Shown here one piece after another: positions 6,947 through 14,949 of a DNA stretch of 18,015 nucleotides. The DNA is from an uncultured Bacteroidales bacterium (GTDB taxonomy: Bacteria; Bacteroidota; Bacteroidia; Bacteroidales; Paludibacteraceae): assembly GCA_937907165.1 (NCBI GenBank), contig CALCUH010000188.1, forward strand, positions 1-18,015, written 5' to 3'. Position 1 is the first letter of the stretch. Every line of letters begins with the position of its first letter. Under the pieces are notes generated by a model, which worked only from the letters and a program-made list of their open reading frames with translations, was not told the DNA's origin and did not search any database. The translations under genes and the position numbers were made by a program.

Positions 6947-8097
6947 TTGAACATACTCTTAAACCTCGAAAGGAAGCTCTTCTTAGCGCTTTCCGTAGGC
7001 ACCATATTATCGGATTTCTCAAGATCCTCAAAAATCTTCTTTTCGTCCTTGGAAAGATGCTCAGGGATATAAACGCCTATATTCACCAACAAATCTCCGT
7101 TTCCATAACCATTTACCGATGGTAAACCTTTACCTTTCAAGCGCAACACCTTACCCGGTTGGGTACCAGCATCGATCTTCACCTTCACGATAGAATCCAC
7201 AGAAGGAATCTCAGCCGTACCACCGTTCACCAACATCGGTATAGAGAACAATGCGTTGTAAATAAGATCATTTTCGTCGCGTATAAGCTCCTTATCCGGC
7301 TCTTCCTCTATCAACACCTGCAAATCACCATCAATGCCCCCATTTCGAGCCGCATTGCCCTTACCCTTCACGCTGAAGGACATACCGTCGGCAACACCTG
7401 CAGGAATCTTTACTGGAATGACTTCCTCCTCCTGTACAATACCAGAGCCACCGCAATGCTTACATTTCTTCGTAATCGTCGTACCCATACCATTACAGGT
7501 CGGACATTCAGACTGAACCTGCATAGCGCCGAAAAGAGAATTGGTGACACGATTCACAACGCCTGCGCCACCGCAAGTCGTACATTTCGTGACAGAATTG
7601 CTATCCTCCGCACCTGAACCGTTGCAAGAGGCGCATTTGACATAACGTTTCACCTTCAGTTTCTTCTCTACACCTGAAGCGACCTCCTTAAGAGTGACCT
7701 TCACTCGCACGCGTAAATCGGAACCTTTGCGGACTCTTTGTCCGCCGCCTCCGCCGAATCCGCTAAATCCACTAAAGCCACCGAAATGGCCGCCAAAAAT
7801 ATTTCCAAACTGCGAGAAGATATCATCCATAGACATACCTGCGCCGCCAAAGCCGCCACCCGCACCAAAACCGTCCAATCCGGCATGACCATAGCGATCA
7901 TAACGGGCACGTTTGTCGGCGTTACTCAACACGTCGTAAGCCTCCGCCGCCTCCTTGAACTTCTCCTCAGCGTTCTTATCGCCCGGATTCTTATCAGGGT
8001 GGTATTGGATGGCCAACTTACGGTAAGCCTTCTTTATTTCATCAGCAGAAGCGTCTTTGGAAATCCCCAACACTTCATAATAATCTCTCTTTGCCAT
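6943..8097 (-). CDS. dnaJ: Chaperone protein DnaJ (type I Hsp40)
   Basis: Delivers unfolded clients to DnaK and stimulates its ATPase. The 384-residue product is a complete class I DnaJ: J domain 1-70 with HPD at 33-35, Gly/Phe-rich linker 71-119, a zinc-binding domain with four CxxCxGxG-type repeats (Cys pairs 155/158, 172/175, 198/201, 212/215), and C-terminal substrate-binding and dimerisation domains. The G/F region includes the regulatory DDIFSQF segment at 91-97. It begins 11 nt after grpE, so the two are cotranscribed; dnaK is not in this window. Its stop codon overlaps that of the convergent XRE-type gene by 3 nt (6943-6945), leaving no room for a separate terminator between them. Confidence 0.97.
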   Translation of the reverse strand: MAKRDYYEVLGISKDASADEIKKAYRKLAIQYHPDKNPGDKNAEEKFKEAAEAYDVLSNADKRARYDRYGHAGLDGFGAGGGFGGAGMSMDDIFSQFGNIFGGHFGGFSGFSGFGGGGGQRVRKGSDLRVRVKVTLKEVASGVEKKLKVKRYVKCASCNGSGAEDSNSVTKCTTCGGAGVVNRVTNSLFGAMQVQSECPTCNGMGTTITKKCKHCGGSGIVQEEEVIPVKIPAGVADGMSFSVKGKGNAARNGGIDGDLQVLIEEEPDKELIRDENDLIYNALFSIPMLVNGGTAEIPSVDSIVKVKIDAGTQPGKVLRLKGKGLPSVNGYGNGDLLVNIGVYIPEHLSKDEKKIFEDLEKSDNMVPTESAKKSFLSRFKSMFN

Positions 8098-8108
8098 AGC
8101 TATATATA

Positions 8109-8717
8109 TTACTGACCTACAACAACCTTAGCGAAACGGAGCACCTTGTCTTTCAACATATACCCCTTTTGAGTACAATCGATCACCTTACCCTTCATAT
8201 CATCCGAAGGTGCAGGAATCATTGTTATTGCTTCATGGAAATCAACATTAAAATCAGCGCCCTCAGTCTCAATAGGCGTCACACCATTCTGAGCGAGGAA
8301 CGAATTGAACTTGCCGTAAATCAAATCCACACCCTCCTTCAGAGAGGCTACTTCCGTTGCCGACTCCAAAGCGCTCATTGCTCTTTCCAAATCGTCAATC
8401 ATAGGAAGCATGTTTGCGAATATTCCTTCACCGGCAGACTTGATCAACTCCGCACGCGCCTTCAAGGACTGCTTCTTGTAGTTCTCGAAATCTGCGTACA
8501 GACGAATGTAATCATCATGCAGCTTAGCACATTTCTCCTCAAGTTCCTTCACCTTGTCGGCATCCGAAACCTCCTCAGCCGCATTCGTCTCAGATCCAGT
8601 TTCCTGTTCCTCCGCATTCTCTGCTGCCGTTTCCGCTCCGTTCATTGTCTGATCTTGTGTCACTTCCTCATTTTCAATCGGTTGTGATTGATTTTCCATC
8701 GTTGAATTTTCTTCCAT
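8109..8717 (-). CDS. grpE: Nucleotide exchange factor GrpE
   Basis: Releases ADP from DnaK and works with DnaJ in the Hsp70 cycle. The 202-residue product has an acidic, low-complexity N-terminal tail (about 1-52, rich in Glu, Asn, Thr), a long coiled-coil helix (about 53-118, with DDYIRLYADFENYKKQ at 68-83), and the C-terminal beta domain with the family signature around FHEAITMIPA and GYMLKDKVLRFAKVVV. Met7 is an alternative start, but the first ATG gives the usual length. It is first in the grpE-dnaJ operon; an array of related palindromes lies 100-160 nt upstream (8819-8878). Confidence 0.95.
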   Translation of the reverse strand: MEENSTMENQSQPIENEEVTQDQTMNGAETAAENAEEQETGSETNAAEEVSDADKVKELEEKCAKLHDDYIRLYADFENYKKQSLKARAELIKSAGEGIFANMLPMIDDLERAMSALESATEVASLKEGVDLIYGKFNSFLAQNGVTPIETEGADFNVDFHEAITMIPAPSDDMKGKVIDCTQKGYMLKDKVLRFAKVVVGQ

Positions 8718-8773
8718 TATATAATCTATTTCTTAATTAATCTACTGTATATACTATCTCAATATTTTATCTA

Positions 8774-8788
8774 TCAAAAATTTTGCCA
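8774..8788 (-). promoter_or_regulatory. Candidate grpE-dnaJ core promoter
   Basis: The minus strand reads TGGCAAAATTTTTGA. It can be seen as a sigma-54-like -24/-12 element (GG then, 10 nt later, GA in place of GC), or as a degenerate Bacteroidota -7 element (AATTTTTG, one mismatch to TAnnTTTG) with a TTTG about 22 nt upstream. The sequence alone does not decide between them. A start site near 8762 would give a leader of about 45 nt before grpE. Confidence 0.35.
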
Positions 8789-8800
8789 TCCAATCCATGT

Positions 8801-8878
8801 CTGACAAAAATGGTCATTCTGGCACTATGACGGACAAAATGTCGGTTAAAAATCCGATAAATTCTGACATTTTATCAC
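8801..8878. promoter_or_regulatory. Array of CTGNCA-N3-TGNCNG-like palindromes upstream of grpE
   Basis: Three imperfect 15-bp dyads with the same pattern are present: CTGGCA-CTA-TGACGG at 8819-8833, CGGACA-AAA-TGTCGG at 8831-8845, and CTGACA-TTT-TATCAC at 8864-8878. A half-site CTGACA lies at 8801-8806. The first two overlap by CGG, and the last reaches into the helicase stop codon. The repeated half-site and fixed 3-nt spacer indicate a dimeric regulator acting on the grpE-dnaJ promoter. It is not a CIRCE element (no TTAGCACTC/GAGTGCTAA), so HrcA control through CIRCE is not supported. Confidence 0.5.
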
Positions 8879-11244
8879 TTTCCCAAATTCTTCAGGCGAG
8901 CATATTTCATCAAAATTTTCCGTTCTCCCTCATTTTGGAAATTAATGGTCAACTTCGTATCCTCATTGACCCGCTCGATAGCAAGCACCGTTCCTCGCCC
9001 GAACTTCTCGTGTTCCACCCAACATCCTACCTCTATGCCATTGACGCTTGTAACCTCCGCCGCAGGAGCGGATGTAGGAACACTCTTCGCCAACGGTTTT
9101 AACTTACGAGGGGCAGAATATGTTACCGGACGAGCGATAGGCTCCTCATGTTCCTCCTCATACGATTTACTCTTCCAAGGCTTCGAGAACGGACTTCTTC
9201 CGCCACCAAAAGAGGTGGGGAAGTCATCCTCTTCGTCCCAATCCATTCGATTACTCTTCGGTCTTGAAGAGAAATTCGCAGGAAGATCAAGAAGAGATGC
9301 ATCAATATCCTTAATAAATCTACTAGGTAAAGTATTCTTGGTCATACCATTACGGAAACGAGACATAGCGTAACTGATGCAACAATTCTCCTCCGCCCGA
9401 GTAATCGCAACGTAAAACAATCTTCGTTCCTCCTCAATACCGTCTTCGCTTCTCAAGGACATATCCGAAGGGAACAACTCCTCCTCAACACCCACCACGA
9501 ATACGTTTTTGAATTCCAAGCCCTTAGCGGAATGAACGGTCATCAACGTCACCTTATCATTATCATCACCGCCATCATCGTCCAAATCAGAGACAAGAGA
9601 AACCTTCTGCAAGAAATCTGAAATAGTCGTCAGTTCCTCACCCGTCTCCTCTTTCCTTGATTCGCAGAACTCATGGATACTACTCAATAACTCATCAATA
9701 TTCTCCAACTTACTCATGCCTTCGGCGCTTTTGTCGCTTTCCAAATCCATACGGATGCCCGTATCGAGCACCATTTTTTTCGCAAACTCATAAGCATCGC
9801 TAGACTCCACCATCTCATTCAGAGACTCAATCATGCCACGGAATTTCGCCAATTTATTAGCCGTTCCGGCATTGACGGGCAAGTTAAATTGAAGAGGGTC
9901 AGAGATAACATCCCAATAAGAAACCCCTTGGCGCAAAGCCGTATCGGATATTTTCGCCACGGAAGTATCTCCGATACCCCTTGCGGGATAATTGATGACA
10001 CGGCGGAAAGCCTCCTCATCGTCATGGTTCAGAATCAGACGGAAATAGGCAAGCACGTCCTTAATCTCCTTACGTTGATAAAAAGAGTGTCCGCCATGGA
10101 TTTTGTAAGGAATGGCACGCTTACGCAACGACTCCTCAAAAACACGGGACTGTGAATTAGTACGATATAAAACCGCCATATCCTTGTTAGCGTATTTTCC
10201 AGAAGACAACATACGGCTCATCTCCGCGACAATCAAATTCGCCTCGTCAATATCTGAATATGAGCTTATTACCTTTACCTTACTACCATTCTCACGTTCC
10301 GAATAGACATTCTTCTGAAGTTGTCTTTTATTCTTTTCAATCAAACTATTCGCAACATTGACAATATTAGGCGTCGAACGATAATTCCTTTCCAGCTTGA
10401 AAACCTTACATTCCGGATAAACCTCACGGAACTTCAAAATATTTTCGATATTCGCCCCACGGAAAGAGTAGATGCTCTGCGCGTCGTCACCGACCACACA
10501 GACATGATGATGCTTATCCGCCAACTTTTTCACAACCAGATGCTGAGCGAAATTCGTGTCCTGGTACTCATCCACCAAGATAAAATCGAACTGCTCCTGA
10601 TAGAAGGCAAGCACCTCCGGAAAATCACGGAATAATATATTGATATACAATAATATATCATCAAAATCCATAGCCGAAGCCTTGTAACATCGGGCAAAAT
10701 AAGCGGAATAGATTTCGGATAGGCGAGGAATCTTCGCATAGCCGTCATTCGCCCTAAGATCCTGCCGATTGGCATAGACATCAGGCGTAATAAGATTATT
10801 CTTTAATTGGGAAATACGGGACAAGACCGCTTTAGGCGTATATTTCTTCTCATCCAACTCCATCTCCTTCACGATGTTCTTTATCAGACTCTTAGAGTCG
10901 GACGTGTCATATATGGAAAAATTAGATTTATAGCCCAACTTCTCGGCCTGCTGACGTAAAATCCTAGCGAAGATGGAATGGAACGTTCCCATCCACAAGC
11001 GTCTGGACACCCCCGCATAGACAAGATCATCGATACGGGACTTCATCTCATCCGCAGCCTTATTCGTAAAAGTCAGCGCCAATATGCGACCAGGATCATA
11101 ACCATTCTTCAGCAAACAAGCGATTTTGTAGGTCAACACACGCGTCTTTCCCGATCCGGCACCCGCCACGACCAACGAAGGTCCATCGTTATAAATTACC
11201 GCATTTCTCTGACTATCATTTAATTGGCTTAACATCTCTTCCAT
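8875..11244 (-). CDS. UvrD/PcrA-type SF1A 3'-5' DNA helicase
   Basis: ATP-driven 3'-5' DNA translocase and helicase used in nucleotide-excision repair, mismatch repair or removal of RecA filaments and replication blocks. All superfamily 1 motifs are present in the 789-residue product: Q motif NDSQRNAV (9-16), Walker A GAGSGKT (28-34), motif Ia LALTFTNKAA (55-64), Walker B VDEYQD (224-229), motif III GDDAQSIYSFRG (252-263), motif IV NYRS (287-290), motif V TVHSAKGLEF (569-578), and motif VI YVAITRAEEN (611-620). A charged low-complexity stretch (about 665-735) leads to a C-terminal Tudor-like RNA-polymerase/DNA-binding domain (about 736-789, VEHEKFGRGTVLAIE). UvrD and PcrA names are interchangeable here, so no symbol is assigned. 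It is divergent from maf; grpE follows 157 nt downstream on the same strand. Confidence 0.95.
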   Translation of the reverse strand: MEEMLSQLNDSQRNAVIYNDGPSLVVAGAGSGKTRVLTYKIACLLKNGYDPGRILALTFTNKAADEMKSRIDDLVYAGVSRRLWMGTFHSIFARILRQQAEKLGYKSNFSIYDTSDSKSLIKNIVKEMELDEKKYTPKAVLSRISQLKNNLITPDVYANRQDLRANDGYAKIPRLSEIYSAYFARCYKASAMDFDDILLYINILFRDFPEVLAFYQEQFDFILVDEYQDTNFAQHLVVKKLADKHHHVCVVGDDAQSIYSFRGANIENILKFREVYPECKVFKLERNYRSTPNIVNVANSLIEKNKRQLQKNVYSERENGSKVKVISSYSDIDEANLIVAEMSRMLSSGKYANKDMAVLYRTNSQSRVFEESLRKRAIPYKIHGGHSFYQRKEIKDVLAYFRLILNHDDEEAFRRVINYPARGIGDTSVAKISDTALRQGVSYWDVISDPLQFNLPVNAGTANKLAKFRGMIESLNEMVESSDAYEFAKKMVLDTGIRMDLESDKSAEGMSKLENIDELLSSIHEFCESRKEETGEELTTISDFLQKVSLVSDLDDDGGDDNDKVTLMTVHSAKGLEFKNVFVVGVEEELFPSDMSLRSEDGIEEERRLFYVAITRAEENCCISYAMSRFRNGMTKNTLPSRFIKDIDASLLDLPANFSSRPKSNRMDWDEEDDFPTSFGGGRSPFSKPWKSKSYEEEHEEPIARPVTYSAPRKLKPLAKSVPTSAPAAEVTSVNGIEVGCWVEHEKFGRGTVLAIERVNEDTKLTINFQNEGERKILMKYARLKNLGK

Positions 11245-11290
11245 TAGGATTATACTCTAAATTCGACTACGAAGATACGCTTTTTTCTCG

Positions 11291-11298
11291 TAACTTTG
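11291..11298 (+). promoter_or_regulatory. -7 promoter element of maf
   Basis: TAACTTTG matches TAnnTTTG exactly, 27 nt before the maf ATG, in the 81-nt gap between the divergent helicase and maf genes. No clean -33 element is visible. On the minus strand a TATCTTCG (11270-11277, one mismatch) could serve the helicase, so the two promoters would lie almost back to back. Confidence 0.5.
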
Positions 11299-11325
11299 CG
11301 GTAAGAAATTAGCAACTTATATATC

Positions 11326-11898
11326 ATGTTAGAACAATATCATGTGATTTTAGCCTCCAATTCACCAAGGAGGAAAGAGTTATTGTCAGGCTTGGACATT
11401 CCATTCGAAATAAAAACCATCAAGGGATTGGAAGAGAGTTATCCCGAAACGTTGCAAGGCGGCGACATTCCTTTGTTCCTAGCGAAACAGAAGGCGCAAG
11501 CCTATGATTCCGAACTCAAAGGCAACGTGATGATTATTACGGCAGACACGATCGTATGGCACAATGACGAAGTGATGGGAAAACCGAAGAGTAGGGAAGA
11601 GGCCATAGAGATGCTAAAGAAACTATCAGGAGACACACACCAAGTATTCACTGGCGTATGCGTGAAAACAGTAGAGAAGGAAGTCTCGTTCGTAGCCTCG
11701 TCCGACGTGAAATTCGCCCCATTATCCGAAGAAGAAATCATCTATTACATAGACAAATACAAACCATTCGACAAAGCGGGATCCTACGGCGTGCAGGAAT
11801 GGATAGGCTATATCGGCGTGGAACACATCAACGGCAGTTTCTACAACATCATGGGATTGCCCATCCAAAGATTATACCAAACACTTAAAGAATTCTAA
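11326..11898 (+). CDS. maf: Maf-family nucleoside triphosphate pyrophosphatase (probable dTTP/UTPase)
   Basis: House-cleaning enzyme that hydrolyses non-canonical or modified NTPs, and in the YhdE branch dTTP and UTP, to the monophosphate. The 190-residue product has the Maf marks: ASNSPRRKELL at 10-20, ADTIV at 73-77, GKP at 85-87, and KPFDKAGSYGVQEW at 146-159. The KPFDKAG.YG.Q motif fits the YhdE-like (dTTP/UTP) branch rather than the YceF-like (m7GTP) branch; this sub-assignment is from memory of the family. Length is typical. It has its own -7 element and converges on the patatin-like gene at a shared hairpin (11910-11943). Confidence 0.93.
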   Translation: MLEQYHVILASNSPRRKELLSGLDIPFEIKTIKGLEESYPETLQGGDIPLFLAKQKAQAYDSELKGNVMIITADTIVWHNDEVMGKPKSREEAIEMLKKLSGDTHQVFTGVCVKTVEKEVSFVASSDVKFAPLSEEEIIYYIDKYKPFDKAGSYGVQEWIGYIGVEHINGSFYNIMGLPIQRLYQTLKEF

Positions 11899-11909
11899 AT
11901 CAACAAAAA

Positions 11910-11943
11910 AGGAACCGATTCTCCCACGAAGGAGACGGTTCCT
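11910..11943. terminator. Hairpin terminator between maf and the patatin-like gene
   Basis: AGGAACCG pairs with CGGTTCCT, and after a 2-nt AT bulge TCTCC pairs with GGAGA, closing on CACGAA. On the minus strand the hairpin is followed by TTTTTTG, so it is a strong terminator for the patatin-like gene. On the plus strand the following sequence (AGTATATTTA) is weaker, but the stem could still act for maf. Confidence 0.85.
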
Positions 11944-11967
11944 AGTATATTTAAGCGAATTATGATT

Positions 11968-12780
11968 CTATCTGGAATATTTGGAAGAAATCCTGACACG
12001 CGTCTTCAACTCATCCCAATCCACAGCATTCAGCGCAATTGAAGCGTCCTCATAACCAATCTGCAGGATATCCTCCGCCTTAGAAGCGTCGAACATACCG
12101 AACTCCCTCGCACGGAAAGTCTCAATCAAGATATCGCACTCTTTTTTCTGCTCGATGGTATTACCATTCACCGCAAGGTGGAAAACGCGCTCAGAGACGT
12201 CGAAAATGCCCTCAAACGCATCCTCAGGTGTAATAGGATTGACATGCACGCCTATAATGAGTTCGCACCCTTTCTTTCGAAGGATATTAGCAGGTAAATT
12301 ACAGAACAAACCACCATCCACGTATAACTTATCACCGATTTTCATCGGCTTGAAGAAAATCGGCACGGAAGCAGATGCGATTACACAATCAATCAAAGGG
12401 CCTTCATCGAAATAGACATTCTTGCCCTCATTCAGTTCTGTCGCATTGACAACTAGAGGGATACGCAAATCTCCAAAAGTTTCAGCCTTTATTTTGTCAT
12501 CAATGAATTTGCGGAACTGGTCCATTCTTGTCAACCCGCCATGGCGAGGCATCGTCAGTGAGACCATGTGATACAAATCACTCTTTTTAATGAATTGGCA
12601 AATATCCTCCGGAGTATTACCATCAGCATATAAAGCACCCATAATCGCACCAGCGCTCACACCTGAGATATAATCGATTTCTATACCACGTTCCTCAAGC
12701 GCCTTCAACACCCCCAAATGAGCAATACCTTTAGCGCCGCCACCACTTAGAGCCAAACCGATTTTTAATCCCTCAAACAT
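11968..12780 (-). CDS. Patatin-like phospholipase (RssA-type)
   Basis: Predicted serine acyl-hydrolase acting on lipids or lysophospholipids. The 270-residue product has the patatin catalytic dyad: the oxyanion-hole glycine-rich loop GGGAKG at 13-18, the nucleophile elbow GVSAG at 40-44 (Ser42), and the DGG motif at 155-157 (Asp155). No signal peptide, beta-barrel or outer-membrane domain follows, so it is the short cytoplasmic type related to E. coli RssA rather than a large secreted PlpD-like protein. It lies 92 nt after the flavin oxidoreductase gene on the same strand and ends in the hairpin at 11910-11943. Cotranscription with the upstream steroid-reductase-like genes is possible but not shown. 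The physiological lipid is unknown. Confidence 0.92.
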   Translation of the reverse strand: MFEGLKIGLALSGGGAKGIAHLGVLKALEERGIEIDYISGVSAGAIMGALYADGNTPEDICQFIKKSDLYHMVSLTMPRHGGLTRMDQFRKFIDDKIKAETFGDLRIPLVVNATELNEGKNVYFDEGPLIDCVIASASVPIFFKPMKIGDKLYVDGGLFCNLPANILRKKGCELIIGVHVNPITPEDAFEGIFDVSERVFHLAVNGNTIEQKKECDILIETFRAREFGMFDASKAEDILQIGYEDASIALNAVDWDELKTRVRISSKYSR

Positions 12781-12872
12781 ATTTACATTACTATTTAATC
12801 ATTCGACATAACAACCGGAAAGAAAAGTCAAATTCCTTTCCTAAATCGAATGTAAAAATAATAAAATATTAA

Positions 12873-14088
12873 TTAATATCCTTTCCTTTTATTTTTTTCA
12901 AGTTCATCCAACAAAGATTGTGGAATTCTTTCCTTTCCTTCCTTCAAAATACATTTATGGCAAGCCATCTCCTGATTATACATACGACCGATGCAATAAT
13001 TGGAGTGGTCGCAAGAGACGCGCGCATGCTCGTCCTCACGCATCTCATTCACAAAATTAGGATTATTGAGCAGAGCCCTAGCCATCGCGACAAATTCGAA
13101 ACCGTCACCGAGAACTTCCTCAATCTTATCTCTGGAAATCAGACCACCAATGTAGCAGAGTGGCATCTTCACCGCTTCACGGAAACGTAAAGCATCCTCA
13201 AGGAAATAAGCCTCACTAAATTTAACAGGAGGGACCATGAACGGACCGCCGATACGAACTAAAATATTCATCAGCAATTGCTTCATGTAATAAGACATCG
13301 TGCGGAAAGGCATAGCGCCGCGCATCACATGCATCGGAGCGCTACTGACGAAACCGCCGCTCAAAACAAGGCAATGGAGCCACTTCAAGGCTCTCATCGA
13401 TTTCCATTCCATGACGACAATAATCGCGCATGTTCATCTTCACCAAGACAGCCATATCATCTTTTGCGGCCTTCATCACCTCGTCCATGGACATCTTCAT
13501 AAAACGCATACGATTCTCCAAAGAGCCACCGAACTCATCCTTCCTATGATTGGTGGAAGGCGAAAGGAATTGGCTGATCAGATAACCGTGTCCTGCATGC
13601 AGTTCTATAGCATCGAATCCAGCCTCTCTGGCCAATTCGACACCCAATCCGAACGCCTTAGCGCTCTCTTCGATCTCTTTCTTATCCATACCATGGACAA
13701 AAGTTGGAGAATAAAGGTTGAATCCTGTAGAAGCGGAGATTGGCGTACATCCGCAAATGCTACGATGCGACATGTTACCGCAATGTCCGATTTGAATACT
13801 GGCAGCAGCCCCTTCCTTATGGATAGCGTCCGTTATCTCCCTTAAAACAGGAACATTCTCCTTTTTCAACCATAGCTGGTGAGGGAAAGAAAGTCCGCTT
13901 TGCTGCACGGAAGAGTAGGCGAGAGTAGTCATTCCGATTCCACCCGCGGCGACCGACTTATGGTAATCATAAAGCATTTGCGAAGGGGCGTTCCCCGGAC
14001 ACATACCTTCAAAGGCAGCAGAACGTATCGTTCTATTCCTTAATGTCAAAGGCCCAATTTTTGCGGGCGTAAATAACAACGAAGCCAT
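12873..14088 (-). pseudogene. Old-Yellow-Enzyme-type NADH:flavin oxidoreductase, frame broken by apparent small deletion
   Basis: The N-terminal part (14088 to about 13378, 237 family-like residues) is a FMN-binding TIM barrel of the OYE / 2,4-dienoyl-CoA reductase type: LFTPAKIGPLTLRNR at 5-19, IQIGHCG at 98-104, and the hallmark HAGHGYLISQFLSPSTN ending at 180, then GGSLENR at 187-193. After EVA the frame runs out of homology and stops at 13342. The family sequence resumes in another frame at LVLSGGFVSSAPM (from 13370) and continues to 12873 with IGGPFMVPP, IGGL and MARALL. Only 7 nt separate the two homologous blocks where about ten residues are expected, so roughly 20-23 nt seem to be lost. 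The C-terminal Cys-rich segment (CDHSNYC, then ACHKC) resembles an Fe-S site with one Cys replaced by Ser. A whole gene would encode about 410 residues. It lies 33 nt after the steroid 5-alpha-reductase homologue. An assembly error cannot be excluded. Confidence 0.8.
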
Positions 14089-14121
14089 ACCAATTGCGTT
14101 TTAATATTATATAAAAGTCCC

Positions 14122-14874
14122 CTAATAAATAAAAGGAATCATGCGTTTAAGCTGCAGATTCGCCATTTCAGGGAACATCTCCTTGTATTTCTTATGAATT
14201 GAGTTCGCTCTAGGAGCCAAATTGGCGAAAGTCCACAAAGCGAAAACAGCACCAGCCCAAGACCAAGTCAAGACAGCGAAGCCGACCCATTCGACCCACT
14301 CGCCGAAATAGTTGGCGGAAGTGACATAATTGAAAAATCCGCCTTTAGGCAAATAATGGTTGGTATCTCCCGGTTTCCGAAGATGGCGGACGATATGGTC
14401 GGAGTGCAAATTAATGGCCATTCCCGCAAAGAAAAGTACGACACCAATCCAAAACTGAGGTTTGGCCAACCATTCTTCCGTATACATTCCATCCGGAGAA
14501 ATGTGAAAAATCCATCCGCCCTGCATCAATCCGTTTAAAGTATTGAAAATCACCCCCATCAACATGATGACAATAGGCATACGGCTCTTTCCCTTCATAA
14601 GGAAAGGGAAGATGAAGGACCTTTGGAAATAATGCAATTGAAAAAGCAAGAAAAAAATCAACGGCACACAATCGAACTGTCTATCAGATGTCAGCCAACA
14701 CATAGTCATCACCAAGAAAACTGGAGCTTCCATCAAAATCCATCCCAATTTATTGGGAACGGACGCACCCCATTTCTTGCTAATCATTATTCCGTATCCC
14801 GCATCCACAAAATAGAGCGAAATAAACACAATCACGGCAATAGCCGCCATTACCATTAAAAAGATATTGAACAT
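14122..14874 (-). CDS. Steroid 5-alpha-reductase family membrane enzyme (3-oxo-5-alpha-steroid 4-dehydrogenase-like)
   Basis: Predicted NADPH-dependent reductase of a C4-C5 double bond in 3-oxo-delta4 steroids or bile-acid intermediates, in the cytoplasmic membrane. The 250-residue product matches human SRD5A2 (254 aa) in length and in order of motifs. MEAP at 48-51 corresponds to the catalytic Glu57 region, and LHYFQRSFIFPFL at 80-92 to the Tyr91 region. The C-terminal cofactor-binding half has NLHSDHIVRHLRKPGD (155-170), GGFFNYVTSANYFGEWVEW (178-196), NLAPRA (218-223) and the ending RMIPFIY. Six to seven hydrophobic helices are visible. It is first in an operon with the flavin oxidoreductase gene, a pairing like the 5AR/5BR genes of gut Bacteroidales. 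Related DUF1295-type proteins act on other lipids, so the steroid substrate is inferred, but similarity to the SRD5A C-terminus is strong. Confidence 0.88.
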   Translation of the reverse strand: MFNIFLMVMAAIAVIVFISLYFVDAGYGIMISKKWGASVPNKLGWILMEAPVFLVMTMCWLTSDRQFDCVPLIFFLLFQLHYFQRSFIFPFLMKGKSRMPIVIMLMGVIFNTLNGLMQGGWIFHISPDGMYTEEWLAKPQFWIGVVLFFAGMAINLHSDHIVRHLRKPGDTNHYLPKGGFFNYVTSANYFGEWVEWVGFAVLTWSWAGAVFALWTFANLAPRANSIHKKYKEMFPEMANLQLKRMIPFIY

Positions 14875-14913
14875 TGTCTAACTAAAAACAAAAAACATAC
14901 CTTTATACTTCGC

Positions 14914-14944
14914 TTGCGAAATTAATACAATTAGATTAAATTTG
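14914..14944 (+). promoter_or_regulatory. Promoter of candidate small RNA
   Basis: A TTG (14914-14916) and an exact -7 element TAAATTTG (14937-14944) are separated by 20 nt, the spacing expected for the Bacteroidota primary sigma factor. The -33 part lies inside the dyad TTCGC-TT-GCGAA (14909-14920), and a second dyad TTGCGCAA (14942-14949) covers the end of the -7 element. Both could be operators, and both also lie upstream of the divergent 5-alpha-reductase gene. Confidence 0.55.
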
Positions 14945-14949
14945 CGCAA

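Noticed and set aside
7159..8115. Several + strand open frames opposite dnaJ
   Set aside because: They mirror the Gly/Phe-rich and zinc-finger codons of dnaJ and give Pro/Thr-rich or His/Arg-rich products without family features.
13300..13845. A 181-codon + strand frame opposite the flavin oxidoreductase gene
   Set aside because: It is antisense to clear OYE-family sequence and encodes nothing recognisable; the broken frame on the minus strand is the better explanation of the region.
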